A stretch of DNA of 64,000 bases. It comes from Monocercomonoides exilis (Eukaryota > Preaxostyla > Oxymonadida > Polymastigidae). Location: assembly GCA_001643675.2 (NCBI GenBank), contig LSRY02000059.1:191001-255000 (forward strand), read 5' to 3'. Below are positions 49,001 to 59,397 of this stretch, piece by piece. A program made the position numbers and the translations under genes. The notes under the pieces are model-generated. The model searched no databases. It was not told the DNA's origin and worked only from the letters and a program-made list of their open reading frames with translations. The stretch's first letter is position 1. Each line of letters starts with the position of its first letter.

Positions 49001-50834
49001 TCAGCGAGAGAACGTTGTCTGCTGTGCTGACTGGAACTTCATCTCCACCAACAACAAGAAGACGAGTGATTGTCTTCACAAACCACACATTTGATGGTGA
49101 CAGACGCTCAGCAAGTGATGCCACATTGTGCATCATGTTCAGTCGATGTGGATCGCTCACGTGTGTTCTTCTCAAAGTGATCAAAAGAGGCTTCTGCTTT
49201 TTCTTTTCTTCTTCGCCTTCTTCCTCTTCCTCTTCGTTTGTTGTTCCAGCTTTCTGTGTTCTTGGTGCCTTTTGCGTTGAACCTTCTTCGAGTGCATTCA
49301 GCAGACGCTCCACAACTGCCTCAACATTTGCAGCGTTCGACAGCTTAACCAACAAATCCAATGTAATTCTTCGGATTGCTTCATCTTTGTCGTCCAGACT
49401 CTTCAGCAGAAGCATTGCATATCGCGAAATGGCGCGTGGATCGACTTTGCACAGATGCAAAAGCGATGAGATACCAATATAGCGACGAATGCTCTCAGGT
49501 GCACTGAGAAGGGGTGATACAGCCTCAGATGCCAGTTGCAAAAGAGTGGGAGATGGATACAAATTCGAAAGTGTTCTGATTGCTTCATACACAATTGCTA
49601 AATACCACAGCATAAAAAATCACAATGTTTTCAAAAAAAAAAAAAAAATAAAAATAAAAAATAACATGTTAATTTTGTTAATCGCTTATTTAAAGAACAA
49701 TCAAGTTCGAACCTATTCCAATATCGCTGTCAACTGCTTGATTCTTCAGAACCAGAGCAATTATTGGATACAGTTGTTCGCTTGTTTTTTGATCATTTTT
49801 ACCCAATACAGCAAAGAATTTCAGCAATTTCAACTGAATCCAAGGTGCAGGAATTCCGCGATAAAGATATGCCTTTCCGAGACGATTTTCCAAAACCTGA
49901 GTGTAAATTTTCTTGAATGTCTCAACTGAATTGCGGAACAATCCGACATTACGGCGAGTAATATCTGTGCACAGCGGAAGTGTTGCTGCCATCACTGATG
50001 GGTCAACATCGCATATCAGTGTTTTTGTAATTTCAATAACATTAGGAAGATCATCTGGACTTTTCAAGAAAATTCGATGAACAAAAATTGCACATTTTCT
50101 ACGAACGAGTGGCCTAAATATTCAAAAATGAATTGAATAATATCAACGAATGAAGAAAAAAGAATTGAAATTAAGCGAGATTAACAACTTTATAATCATA
50201 CATTTGGAATACCAACAAATCTGGAATGAAAGGTTTCAAGACAGAAATTGCATCCTGTGTAATAACTCTGCAAACTGATGTAAGTGCAGAAACAATTGCT
50301 AAAAAGTGTGTCTTTTCCAGAAGATCCTTTCGATAACTGTTAAGAACCATGATCATTAATTCATGATCTTCGTGCAACAAAAGTGAAACAGCGTTATAAC
50401 CTAAATGGAAAAAATCGTAATATGATTCTAGAATTATATCTGAGATATAACAAACCAGCATATTTATTGTACAAATTGTTTTGCTGTGTCATTTTAATAG
50501 CTGCAATATGAAATGCTGACACATCATAACCAAGCATTTCACAATAGATCATGCGCAATAAAAATTCTCGCATATTCTTGTGATTCAAATCCAACTTGGG
50601 GAAATCAACTTTCATCTGTTCGGCCTCCCTTTTGATGATTTGGTGTTCGGCCAAACGAGATGTTGATTCTCCAAGTGTTCGTACAAAATCGAAAAATGCC
50701 GATGATGGCTTATAAGCTACATAAATTCAAATGTTTTTAGTTGTAAATAGGGCTAAATGCTTTTGCCAATAACTCAAACCTTGCTTTGATCCACTAAACA
50801 TTGATCGAAACACTTCTATAATGGAAAGCCCCAT
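46017..50834 (-). CDS. AP4E1: AP-4 complex subunit epsilon (adaptin)
   Basis: Five exons on the minus strand, 50834-50780, 50716-50456, 50400-50202, 50113-49713 and 49597-46017 (introns 63, 55, 88 and 115 nt), give 1,498 aa. The AP-4 large subunit forms the core of a clathrin-independent coat at the trans-Golgi network. The trunk carries IYCEMLGYDVSAFHIAAIKM, AVSLLLHEDHELMIMVLNSY, VRRKCAIFVHRIFLKSPDD, PAPWIQLKLLKFFAVLG and KNDQKTSEQLYPIIALVL, closest to epsilon rather than gamma or alpha. All splices restore these blocks. An acidic insert (about 49190-49270) interrupts the trunk. A long Ala/Ser/Gln-rich hinge (about residues 870-1190) leads to a C-terminal appendage of beta-rich sequence ending VKDALGL. 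The start gives MGLSIIEVFRSMFSG; it lies 51 bp from the divergent Ras-PH start. Confidence 0.92.
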
Positions 50835-50885
50835 TTTATGATAGTTATTCAACATTGAAACATTAATAAACACTATAGATAGTAC
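50835..50885. promoter_or_regulatory. 51-bp divergent start-to-start region
   Basis: Only 51 bases separate the AP-4 epsilon ATG (minus) from the Ras-PH ATG (plus). Both starts are supported by splice-consistent protein models, so this segment and adjoining exon or intron sequence must carry both promoters. It is AT-rich with ATTAATAAACACTATAGAT near the middle; no named core element is assigned. Confidence 0.7.
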
Positions 50886-52822
50886 ATGGTTCGAATTGCA
50901 ATAGTTGGGTGTACTGGTATGAATTTAAACAATTTTGTGCTTTGTAATTTGGATTTCATGTTTGAATAATTTTTGGAACGAAACAATATTTTTATCAACT
51001 CGATTTCTTGTTCTTCTAAAACTAATTAGGTGTTGGAAAATCATCTTTGATTCTCCAGTTAATGGGAAATACATGGGAGCCAACACATTTTCAAACTGTT
51101 CTTTCGGAAGGTTTGAGATTTACTAAATTTTTTCACTTTTATCTTTTTTGCATCTGTATTGTTTATATTCTATAATTTGACAAAAAATCCTTTTAAATGT
51201 GTACCAAACTGCTTCATACGTTTTGTAAAGCATATATTTTGAATTATGTGTTCGGAGGAGAAACAATAAGACTTGAGATAGAGGATACAAAAGGATTTGA
51301 TACAACAGATAGGAGGGAACCACTTGTTGATGAGCATAGTCAATCAGCTGAGCTTCGTATGTTTTCGTTCTTTTTAGTAATTCAATTTTTTAATGTTGTC
51401 TGATATTTTTACAGTTGATGTTGTTAGACAGGCATACATTGTTGTTTATGACATGTGCGATAGAAGAACATTTGAAGAAGTTTGCCTCTGAACTAATTGT
51501 TATTTTCGTTAATCTTTTGGGGGGATTTTATTTTATGAATAGTGTCGAGACATTATGCCACGTATTCAACAAAATTTTATGGATTTCCATATTCCAGTCA
51601 TAGGGATGGTTGTGGCAAACAAATCAGGTTTAATTTTTATTGAGCGTGATGAAGTTGCTTGTTCATTCATCTGTTTTAAAAATCAAATTAGATGTTGCTG
51701 ATAGAAGAGTTGTATCAGACGATGAGGGTCAAAGACTTGCAGCTCAATATGGATATAAATACACAACAACTTCAGCTCGTCTCAACAGAGGAATAAAAGA
51801 GGTTTGTTTTTGTTTTTATTATTATTAGAAATTATCAATTATGTTTTATTTCTTTTTATTGTTTATCATTTATTTTATCTCTTTGAAAATAACTCATCAT
51901 TTTGTATTCAAATTCAAACAAACAAATAACGAATATCTGAAATGAAAAAGCTTTTTGATCATGTCATTCAATTAATATGTTCAACATTCCGTCCATACAC
52001 CATAAAAGAGCTAGAAAAGGTTTGTTAGCTTTCTGTTTTATACATTTCGAGGGATTGTTATCAAATTAATCGAATTCTTTTCAGTTTGGCTCAAATCAAA
52101 TTCCAGCAGTTCAAAGAGCAGGATGGATCGAAAAGAAAGGCTTTTTCGGATTTTACAGAAAGAGATATGCGATGCTATGTGGCCGTGTGCTATTTCTCTA
52201 CAAATCTCAATCGGTTTGTTTCAACTCCAACTTCTCTCATAATCTGAAAAATTAAATCTTATTGTTTCATGTTCATAACAAATAAATGAATTTTTTAATT
52301 TTTTGTCTCATTTCGATCAAATCTTCAATTCATCTTCAGGAATCATCGCCATCGTCAGTCCATCCGCTGCGTGGTGCACAGATAACACGGGAAACCACCT
52401 CAAATGCCCCATGTCTGCGCATCGAGATCAAGTCACGCAAAAATGCCTCTGCTGCTCCTGTTGCAGCCTCCTCTTCGTCCAGCTCCGACGGCGGGGTGAC
52501 TGTTGTCTCGTCGTCCAATGCAGCGCTGGCAACCCTCCCGACATATTCTGTCGTCCTCCGCTTCGCCTCCTTCCGCGACATGGTCGAGTGGGAGCGGGAG
52601 CTGCTGGCCACGTCATATCGCTCTATCACCTTCGACTTCTTCATCCACCTTGTCCCCTCAAACTTCGGGTTCCCCACTCCTCTTTCTCCGCCAAAGGGCT
52701 TCTGTCTGAAGTGGAAGGAGAGGCACAGCACATACCCGACACTCTCTTCTGCTTCGTCTTCGACTCAGCCCTCGCCATCCGTTGCCCCTTCGGACGCTGA
52801 CGAGACACTTCGCATCTGGTGA
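50886..52822 (+). CDS. Ras-like small GTPase fused to a PH domain
   Basis: Nine exons (50886-50916, 51030-51110, 51231-51356, 51415-51479, 51543-51627, 51692-51801, 51951-52019, 52085-52213, 52340-52822) join in phase to 392 aa. GTPase motifs: P-loop GCTGVGKSS (8-16), switch I WEPT (26-29), G3 DTKG (56-59), NKSD (127-130) and TSA (156-158). The G-domain ends near residue 180. A PH domain follows: AGWIEKKGFFGFYRKRYAML (201 on), a Ser-rich loop, then YSVVLRFASFRDMVEWEREL as the closing strand and helix. There is no C-terminal CaaX box, so the PH domain may provide membrane attachment. Positions equivalent to Ras G12 and Q61 are Thr10 and Phe60. The gene is far more intron-rich than its neighbours and starts head-to-head with AP-4 epsilon. 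Confidence 0.88.
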
Positions 52823-53466
52823 GCTAACGTTGATGTGCAGTTGGCCTTGGCTAATTTGTTGCTGTATTATTTTTTGTTTTTTTTTTTTGTTTTTTGTTTC
52901 ATTACCTTATGCTTTCGTTGAATAGTTTCTACAGCCATATGTCGTTTGGTTAATTCCATTTGGAAGACAGCAAAGTTGTATTTTCAACTATTTCATTGGA
53001 GAGACCTTTGTTTTGGTGATGCTCTTCTGCAATTAATGTATAGCTCTTGCATGTCGCTAACTCCTTTCTTCACCTTTATGTTTTTGGCCACTTATTTCTC
53101 CTTGAGACTCTTTTTTGTTCCAATTTTTCATTTCCAACTTTTTTGAATCATGTCAGACTTATTTTTTTATGTAATCTGACGTTATATGCTTTGTACTGAA
53201 GTATTTTTCTTTAACAACGGATAAGAGAAACATTTTTTTTTTCTTGAATTTCATTTTATTCAACAGTCGATAAGAATTATAATGAGAAAAAAAATTTTAT
53301 GCTTACAGCTTGTAATCTTATTTATGAAAAACTGAGAACATGTCTGAATTCAGACAGTTAAAATTAAATTCACAGAATAAAAAACAGCCAAAAATAAAAT
53401 CAAACAGATAAAAAATAATCCCTCAATAAGAATATTATAAGTTCAGTTTTTCAAATATCAAACAGC
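52823..53466. other. Convergent intergenic region
   Basis: 644 bp between the ends of the Ras-PH and phosphoserine aminotransferase genes. AT-rich with T and A runs; a short open frame at 52946-53146 has no coding character. Confidence 0.55.
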
Positions 53467-54654
53467 TTAGTCTTTCTTAATTGGTGGATTTTGTGCCTTG
53501 AATTGATTCATGAATTCTCTCAGCATCTTAAGTCCATCAACAGTCATCGCATTGTACATGGAAACGCGGACACCTCCAAGATCACGATATCCCTTCAGGT
53601 TCACCAAACCCAATTTTGTTGCCTCTGCAACAAACTTGAGCTCATGCGGTGTCATCTTATCTTTATCTGGTTCGCCTCCTGCGATGCAATGAAGAGGAAC
53701 ATTCATTCTTGATTGGAATCGTGGATCCTTGACCAAAACTTCATAGTATCCATCGCTTTGAGCAACTGTTTCATAAAGAATCTTAGCTTTTTCTTCATTT
53801 TGTGCCTGAACCGCTTCCAATCCACCATGTTTCAAAATATAATCGAAGTACAAACCGCAGATATACACAGCGTATGTTGGGGGAGTGTTCAGCATTGAGT
53901 CCTTAGCCGCTTGCTTCTTGAAATTGATTGCTGATGGGCAGAATGGAAGAGAACGATCAAGGAGATCTTTTCTCACAATAACAATTGTTGCACCTGCAGG
54001 TCCAGCATTCTTCTGTGCTCCTGCATAAATAACGCCAAACTTGCTAACATCAATTGGGCGAGACAAGAAGTCAGAGCTCATATCGCACACAACAGTTGTT
54101 CCTTCTGGGAACTCTGGAAGAGTGTTAAATGTGAGCCCGCGAATAGTCTCGTTTGTTGTGTAATGAACATAGGCTGCGTTTGGTGAGAGTTTCCAAGTTG
54201 ACTGATCTGGGATAGTGACATATCCCTCTGCTGTCTTTGCATCGCAAGCAATGTTCACGGTGCAGAATTCGCTGAACATTTTAGCTTCATCTGCTGCTTT
54301 CTTTGACCAATCTCCAGTAATTACGTAATCAATGACTGGCTTCTCTGTTTGGCCTGGAACTTTGATCAAGTTCATCAGAACACCAGAGAACATCATGGTG
54401 GCACCTCCTTGCAAAAAGAGGATATCATAATTGTCTGGAATTTTCAATAATTCTTTCAAGGACTTTTGGGCGCGAGTGAAAATGTCAATATAGACTTTTG
54501 AGCGATGGCTCATTTCCATGACAGATTGGCCAGAGCCCTTGTAGTTCATCATTTCATCGCGTGCTGTTTCCAACACCTCATCAGGGAGAGTTGCAGGACC
54601 AGCAGAGAAGTTATATGAACGTCCGTATGGTTTTTCAACTTTTGTCAAACTCAT
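53467..54654 (-). CDS. serC: Phosphoserine aminotransferase
   Basis: A single-exon frame of 395 aa. The PLP enzyme converts 3-phosphohydroxypyruvate and glutamate to phosphoserine and 2-oxoglutarate, the second step of serine biosynthesis. Motifs: YNFSAGPATLPDEVL at the start, SVMEMSHRSK, ILFLQGGATMMFSGVLMNL, the WSKKAADEAK block, VHYTTNETIRGL, VCDMSSDFLSRPID, and AGAQKNAGPAG with the PLP-binding Lys at residue 215. The C-terminus keeps SRMNVPLH, GYRDLGGVRVSMYNAM. Length is slightly above the 360-370 aa common in this family. The initiator ATG at 54654 follows a stop-rich upstream region. The gene has no intron, unlike most neighbours, and could have entered by lateral transfer, but eukaryotic and bacterial versions are too alike to tell by eye. 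Confidence 0.97.
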   Translation of the reverse strand: MSLTKVEKPYGRSYNFSAGPATLPDEVLETARDEMMNYKGSGQSVMEMSHRSKVYIDIFTRAQKSLKELLKIPDNYDILFLQGGATMMFSGVLMNLIKVPGQTEKPVIDYVITGDWSKKAADEAKMFSEFCTVNIACDAKTAEGYVTIPDQSTWKLSPNAAYVHYTTNETIRGLTFNTLPEFPEGTTVVCDMSSDFLSRPIDVSKFGVIYAGAQKNAGPAGATIVIVRKDLLDRSLPFCPSAINFKKQAAKDSMLNTPPTYAVYICGLYFDYILKHGGLEAVQAQNEEKAKILYETVAQSDGYYEVLVKDPRFQSRMNVPLHCIAGGEPDKDKMTPHELKFVAEATKLGLVNLKGYRDLGGVRVSMYNAMTVDGLKMLREFMNQFKAQNPPIKKD

Positions 54655-54842
54655 TTCTTTTTGTTCTCAACGATCAATCACGCCCATACTTCCTTTTCAT
54701 CGATTTTCATTCAATTTTGAATGCCATTTTTTTTTTTTGAAAATAACAACTTGTTCCATATTTTTCCAACAATCATATCAGTTTGTGGGCAGATAACGAT
54801 ACGAAAAAAAAATATTCGTTTTTCATGTTTTTATTTTTATTA

Positions 54843-54846
<4 letters not shown>

Positions 54847-54883
<37 letters not shown>

Positions 54884-54892
54884 TTTATTTTT
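54847..54892 (+). repeat. (TTA)n microsatellite
   Basis: About a dozen TTA units followed by T-rich sequence, 190 bp upstream of the serC start. Apparent frames across it are artefacts. Confidence 0.9.
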
Positions 54893-55542
54893 TTTTTTTT
54901 TGCTGTTTGACATCATTCAGTTTGTTTTAATCACATGGTATTTGCCTCAACAAAGCCAAAAAGAAAGACAAAAAATTGAAATGAATTGTTTTTATTTGAA
55001 CTGATTGAGTCAATGTTGATTGAATAACTTCTGGGAGAATGATCATATTTTTTGATTGTTTTTCGACTCTAAGTTGTCAAAAGATTTCTATAAAACTATG
55101 CATTTCAAATGTATTTGTATCAATATATTTGTGATTTCTTCTTTAAAAGAGAAATTTCAGCTAAGCATGTGTTACACTAAAGAAAAATTGTGCTTGTGGT
55201 TGTCAGTGATAAAACAGAAATGTCAGTAGATAATTTCACTTTTTATTTAAGTGTTTTATTTTTCATATTCTTTTCAATTTTATTTTATATTGTTTCTTGA
55301 CAAAATATTTATAAATATTGTCATTAATACTAAATTTATAATTTTTTTGAGTGACAATTTTTGATTAATTTAAATAACTTGAATGAATTATAAATTTATT
55401 TTCGAATTTGCAATTATTGATTTTTGAGTTTCATAAAAACAATTTTTAAAAAAAAATGAAAAAGGAATACTATTGAAAACGATCTGCCCATCGAAATTCT
55501 TATTATCCAAACAGAAAATTGCTGAACTTATGTTTTTTCATT

Positions 55543-55784
55543 TGGGTAATTATTTTTGAAAAGTCGCAAATGTTTAATTCTCATATTAATCAAAAATTAC
55601 ATATCTTGATCAAATTTCGGTTCCCGCTCATGCAACTTTTCCAAAGCGGAGGATATAATTTGTCAATGCTATTTAACACATTCCTGTGAAGTTGCATGAG
55701 CGGGAACCGAAATTTGATCAAGATATGTAATTTTTGATTAATTTGAAAATTAAACATTTGCGACTTTTCAAAAATTATAACCCA
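55543..55784. mobile_element. Palindromic MITE, copy 1
   Basis: A 242-bp foldback element. The left arm reads TGGGTAATTATTTTTGAAAA, then GTCGCAAATGTTTAATT and CTTGATCAAATTTCGGTTCC; the right arm is its reverse complement over about 100 bp with few mismatches, around a spacer of roughly 50 bp. It has no coding capacity. A second copy with the same arms and an inverted spacer is at 60345-60589. Frames read across it are artefacts of the palindrome. Confidence 0.85.
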
Positions 55785-57203
55785 TTTAGCAATAAAAAAA
55801 ATATGTGACATTGTTTTTGTATCATATTTAGAAAGCTAATTCGTTGCAATCAACACACTGGAAAAGTGTGTGAATACTTCTATCGTATTTTTATATTGAT
55901 CTTCAAATTAGAAGAGTCATTCATGAAAGTTTGTTTTTTTTTTTTACAAATTTGAATTAACCTCGAGACAGCTTGGAATTTGCGTGCTATTGATCAAATG
56001 CAAATCGCTCGAATTTTTATATTCCGAAATTCTTGTAATTTAATAATCAAAAAGTTCTTTATTGAATTTGAAATAGCAATATCTGAATTTTTTTTTAAAA
56101 TTTCTAATTTTAAATAATAATTGTTAAAGAGAATGAAAGTGTGAAAAACTGTAAAACCCAGTTAATGTTTCAATGAATAAAGATTAATCGAACAGTTCTT
56201 TTATTTGTTGTGAATTTTTAACTTTACAACTTTTTTTCCATTTTAACATCATTGAAACTATTGTTGTTTTAACTTCATTCAGAAAAATGAACTATATTTT
56301 TGCTTTCAATTGAAATAGGAAAAATACTTAAAGAATGAGAAAGTATGTTTCTTTTAATTGATCTTCTATAAAGATGTTTATTTTATCGAACATTTTCAAG
56401 TTAGTCGGATAATTGTAAAAGAAGAATTGCATTCGCAATATAAAAAGAATATGAAAAATATGAGAAACAGATGATGATTTTATTAAACCTGTGATGTTTG
56501 AGATTTGAGTTGAAACAGTGAAGAATTAAATTATAAAGATTATATCTTTATCATTATCTTTTTATTATCATTGTAAAACTTATCATAAATTTATCGCAGC
56601 CGATTCCTTCAGAGAATCTTATGAAGAAGAGAAAAAATTGAAGCAAACATGATGGTGAAGAATTGTTCTTGACTAATAACTCAGACAATACTCCAAGTCT
56701 GCAAATGCTAGCATAGCGATGCATGAATGAATATCTGCTCTCACTGATTCTTCAGAAAAAAATGAGTTTGATGTTTATTGATGCAACATTGCGAACTCAC
56801 AACCTGTAACTTTTATCATGAATGTTGCCTGTTCGATTTGATTTTTATGAAAATGAAGAGAAAGAGAAGGAAAAGAAGTTAGGAGTGAAATGAAAAGAGA
56901 AAAATGTGATGGAAGATAAAAATAAACGCAAAGGGAAAAATGACTGTCTTAATGGACCTTGAAAAGAATTCAAGAGATGAGAACTTCAAATAAGCAATGA
57001 GCAGATTTCATTTATAAAGCACTTAGTTGAAGAGGACCTTCAATGTTATCATCTCCTAAAAGTTCAGATGGACTTGAAGCAAGCAATGATGGATAATCTT
57101 TAATAATTGTATTTATTCCTCATCTTCCTTCCTTTATTTTTCTTCTTCTTCTTCTCCTTCTCCTTCATTTGCTTCACCTGCCTTTCCTTCTCTTCCATCT
57201 CCT

Positions 57204-57539
57204 TTGAATATGCTGCCGTTCATCACCGAATCCAAAACACACACATGTTTGTCTGAGCATCTGCTGTTTCTACCAACTTCTCCTCTGCACAACACAGACT
57301 CTCCCAATCGCCATCAGCATAGGAACTGCAAAAATACCTCCCACTTCACATTCGTCCCACAAAGTTACCATTGCGATCGAGAGGCTCAATCATCATCAGC
57401 ATTAACTTCTGTATCTTCTTCTTCTTCCACTTCCCCTTCCTCTTCCACTTCCACTTCCAGTTCTTCTATCTCTTCTTCATTATCTCTTCCCTCCGTCTTC
57501 TCTTTAACGACTTGCCATCGGCTGGAGCAGCGGCTGTAA
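57204..57539 (+). other. Possible exon of a low-complexity gene
   Basis: An open frame continuing from about 57120 that is Ser/Thr/Pro-rich, with a less biased centre (MLPFITESKTHTCLSEHLLF). A consensus-like donor (gtaagt) lies at 57535, yet no downstream acceptor restores a clean long frame. Coding status uncertain; it may be the 5' part of the interrupted gene described at 57795-59397. Confidence 0.3.
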
Positions 57540-57794
57540 GTTGCTCATAAGCACTTGTCTCTCATCACATTACGCAACCATTTCTCCATCGCGCACAGAA
57601 TCTACAGATGGATAAATTCCCACTTCGGAGGAATTCCTTGGAATTAGCGAGAGTCAATTTCCAGGAATTTCGGAGAAAAAGAAGAGAGAAGGAAAATGAG
57701 GAGAAAAAAGTGGTAAACCTCTCGATAAAGTGATAGAGTTCTTTTATTCTTCTGTCTTTTTGAAATATCATATGTTAAACTAGTTTCTTTTCAG

Positions 57795-58131
57795 TTCAAT
57801 TTTGAACTAATTGGAGGAGGAAAATATGACACGATTGTTAAAAGGGGGAAACAGTAGTTATTCTGCTTGATAACGATGACGAGAAAGAAGAGGAAGAAGC
57901 AAGACATAATGGTGATGGAGATAATGATGAGAGAAAAGAGGAAGAGAAGAAAGAAATGAAGAATAGGAGAAGGAAGAGGAAGAAGATGAGGAAGAGGAGG
58001 ATGAAGAAGAAATATCAGAAGAAGAAGGAGAAGAGATGTCTGACTGGGAGCTGCTGGAAGATGTGAGCACGTTTGAAACATCATCACACTCCGAAACATT
58101 CGAAATGGTTTATATGAAGCAATGCAAATAG
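57795..58131 (+). pseudogene. Interrupted acidic gene segment
   Basis: After a good acceptor at 57794 the sequence reads NFELIGGGKYDTIVK, then needs a frame change at a five-G run to continue GETVVILLDNDDEKEEEE, and another change to give EISEEEGEEMSDWELLEDVS and ETFEMVYMKQCK before TAG at 58129-58131. Frames change at simple runs, so this is either a decaying gene or several short exons not resolved by eye. The acidic DWELLEDV stretch resembles an LC3-interacting motif in form only. No family is recognised. Confidence 0.4.
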
Positions 58132-59397
58132 TCTGATAAACACACAACAACTCCAACATCTGCATCTACATCAATAGCAGCAGCAGCAACAAACTCAACA
58201 TCAACTGCTTTTGCTGCAGCTTCTGCTTCTGCTTCTGTTTCTGCAGCAACAGCTGCAGCTCCAACCGCCTCCGACTCCATTCCCGACAAGGCTGTTCATT
58301 CCACATTTCCTTCACCAACTTTCTCTCCCTTGTCTCTTTATCCTTCTTCTGTTTCTCCAATCTCTCCGTTAAAATACTCTGCTAAATCCACTATTTCCGG
58401 CATGTCTTCTGATAAGTCAATCTCTTTCCCTTCCCCTTCCCCTTCTGCTTCTGCTTCCTTTATCTCTGTCTCATCTTCCACTCCTCGCTCTGATTTGGAG
58501 CTATGTGCAGCACTGCCCCTCTTCTTGCCCTCTCCCACACAGTCACTTTCATTTTCACTGCCAATTTCTCTGCTTCCTCCTTTCATGCTGCCTTTCCTGC
58601 CTTCTTCTTTTTCCGTTTTACAGCCAGCAAGTTCTCTGTCTTCGTCGCTTCTTCCCCTCGCCATCCTAACACATTCTGCTCTATCTTCTTCTTTTGCTTC
58701 TTCCGTCTCTTCAACAGACAGCACAATCAGAAAAGGATTTACCAAAACTGTCACATTTGGAGAATCTCTTCCTCACATCGAAGGATCGCCTTCCTCTCTT
58801 GTGCCATCCACTGACAGCTCCAAGCCTTCTTCATCCACTTCTTTTCCTCTTCCTTCTCCACCTTCTTCGTTTCCCTCCCACGGAACATACGAAGGCGCCT
58901 CAGTCGCTTCCTCCTCTTTCCTCAGGGAATCTCCTCGTCCTCTGCTATGCCCAGGCAAAAAATCTCTCTTGTCATCTTTTCTCCGCTTCATCAAAAAGGT
59001 GTTCCAGCCGGCAGTCCTCATCGCTTCTCCAAAGGCGAAGAGAAAGAAAGAGAAAGATGATTTCTTCCCTTTCTCGCAGGCTAACACTGTTTCCTTGTTT
59101 TTTGGGAGGAAGCAGAATGTCAAAGACGGAGAATCTGTCCAGCTGTTGTATCACCACACACTCCGCACATCATCACTCTTGGGTATTGTTGGTGCCTCAC
59201 TCGCTTCTTCGTTTTCTCCTTTGTTATATTCTTTTGCCTCTTCCTCCTCCTCCTCATTGTCATCATCTTCATTATCTTTTTCTTCTTCTTCTTCCTCTTC
59301 TTTTTCTTTTTCTTTTTCTTTTTCTTTTTCTTTTTCTCCTTCTCCTCCTCCTCCTCTTCTTCTTCTTTATCATCGTCTATTCTTCTCACAAATCTGA
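58132..59397 (+). CDS. Ser/Pro-rich low-complexity open frame, coding status uncertain
   Basis: The frame continues directly after the TAG at 58129-58131 for about 420 codons, first Ala/Ser/Thr-rich (AAAATNSTSTAFAAASASAS), then Ser/Pro-rich. Less biased islands are TIRKGFTKTVTFGESLPHIE and LSSFLRFIKKVFQPAVLIAS followed by a Lys-rich cluster and FPFSQANTVSLFFGRKQNV. KTVTF matches the general form of a PP1-docking RVxF motif. It ends in a pyrimidine microsatellite (about 59230-59380) coding for Ser/Phe. It may be the main exon of the broken gene upstream, or a chance product of skewed composition. Confidence 0.4.
   Translation, partial: SDKHTTTPTSASTSIAAAATNSTSTAFAAASASASVSAATAAAPTASDSIPDKAVHSTFPSPTFSPLSLYPSSVSPISPLKYSAKSTISGMSSDKSISFPSPSPSASASFISVSSSTPRSDLELCAALPLFLPSPTQSLSFSLPISLLPPFMLPFLPSSFSVLQPASSLSSSLLPLAILTHSALSSSFASSVSSTDSTIRKGFTKTVTFGESLPHIEGSPSSLVPSTDSSKPSSSTSFPLPSPPSSFPSHGTYEGASVASSSFLRESPRPLLCPGKKSLLSSFLRFIKKVFQPAVLIASPKAKRKKEKDDFFPFSQANTVSLFFGRKQNVKDGESVQLLYHHTLRTSSLLGIVGASLASSFSPLLYSFASSSSSSLSSSSLSFSSSSSSSFSFSFSFSFSFSPSPPPPLLLLYHRLFFSQI

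Larger units (their letters stand above)
54655..57119. other. AT-rich intergenic DNA with one MITE, no gene seen
   Basis: About 2.5 kb upstream of serC. Apart from the TTA array and the palindromic element at 55543-55784 only AT-rich DNA is visible. A TGTCAGT-type motif cluster lies at 55200-55235. Confidence 0.6.

Noticed and set aside
54721-55004. Tyr/Phe-rich and Leu-rich frames over the TTA array
   Set aside because: Created by the TTA microsatellite.
55590-55811. Frame across the palindromic MITE
   Set aside because: Similar frames occur in both copies because of the palindrome; no coding signal.
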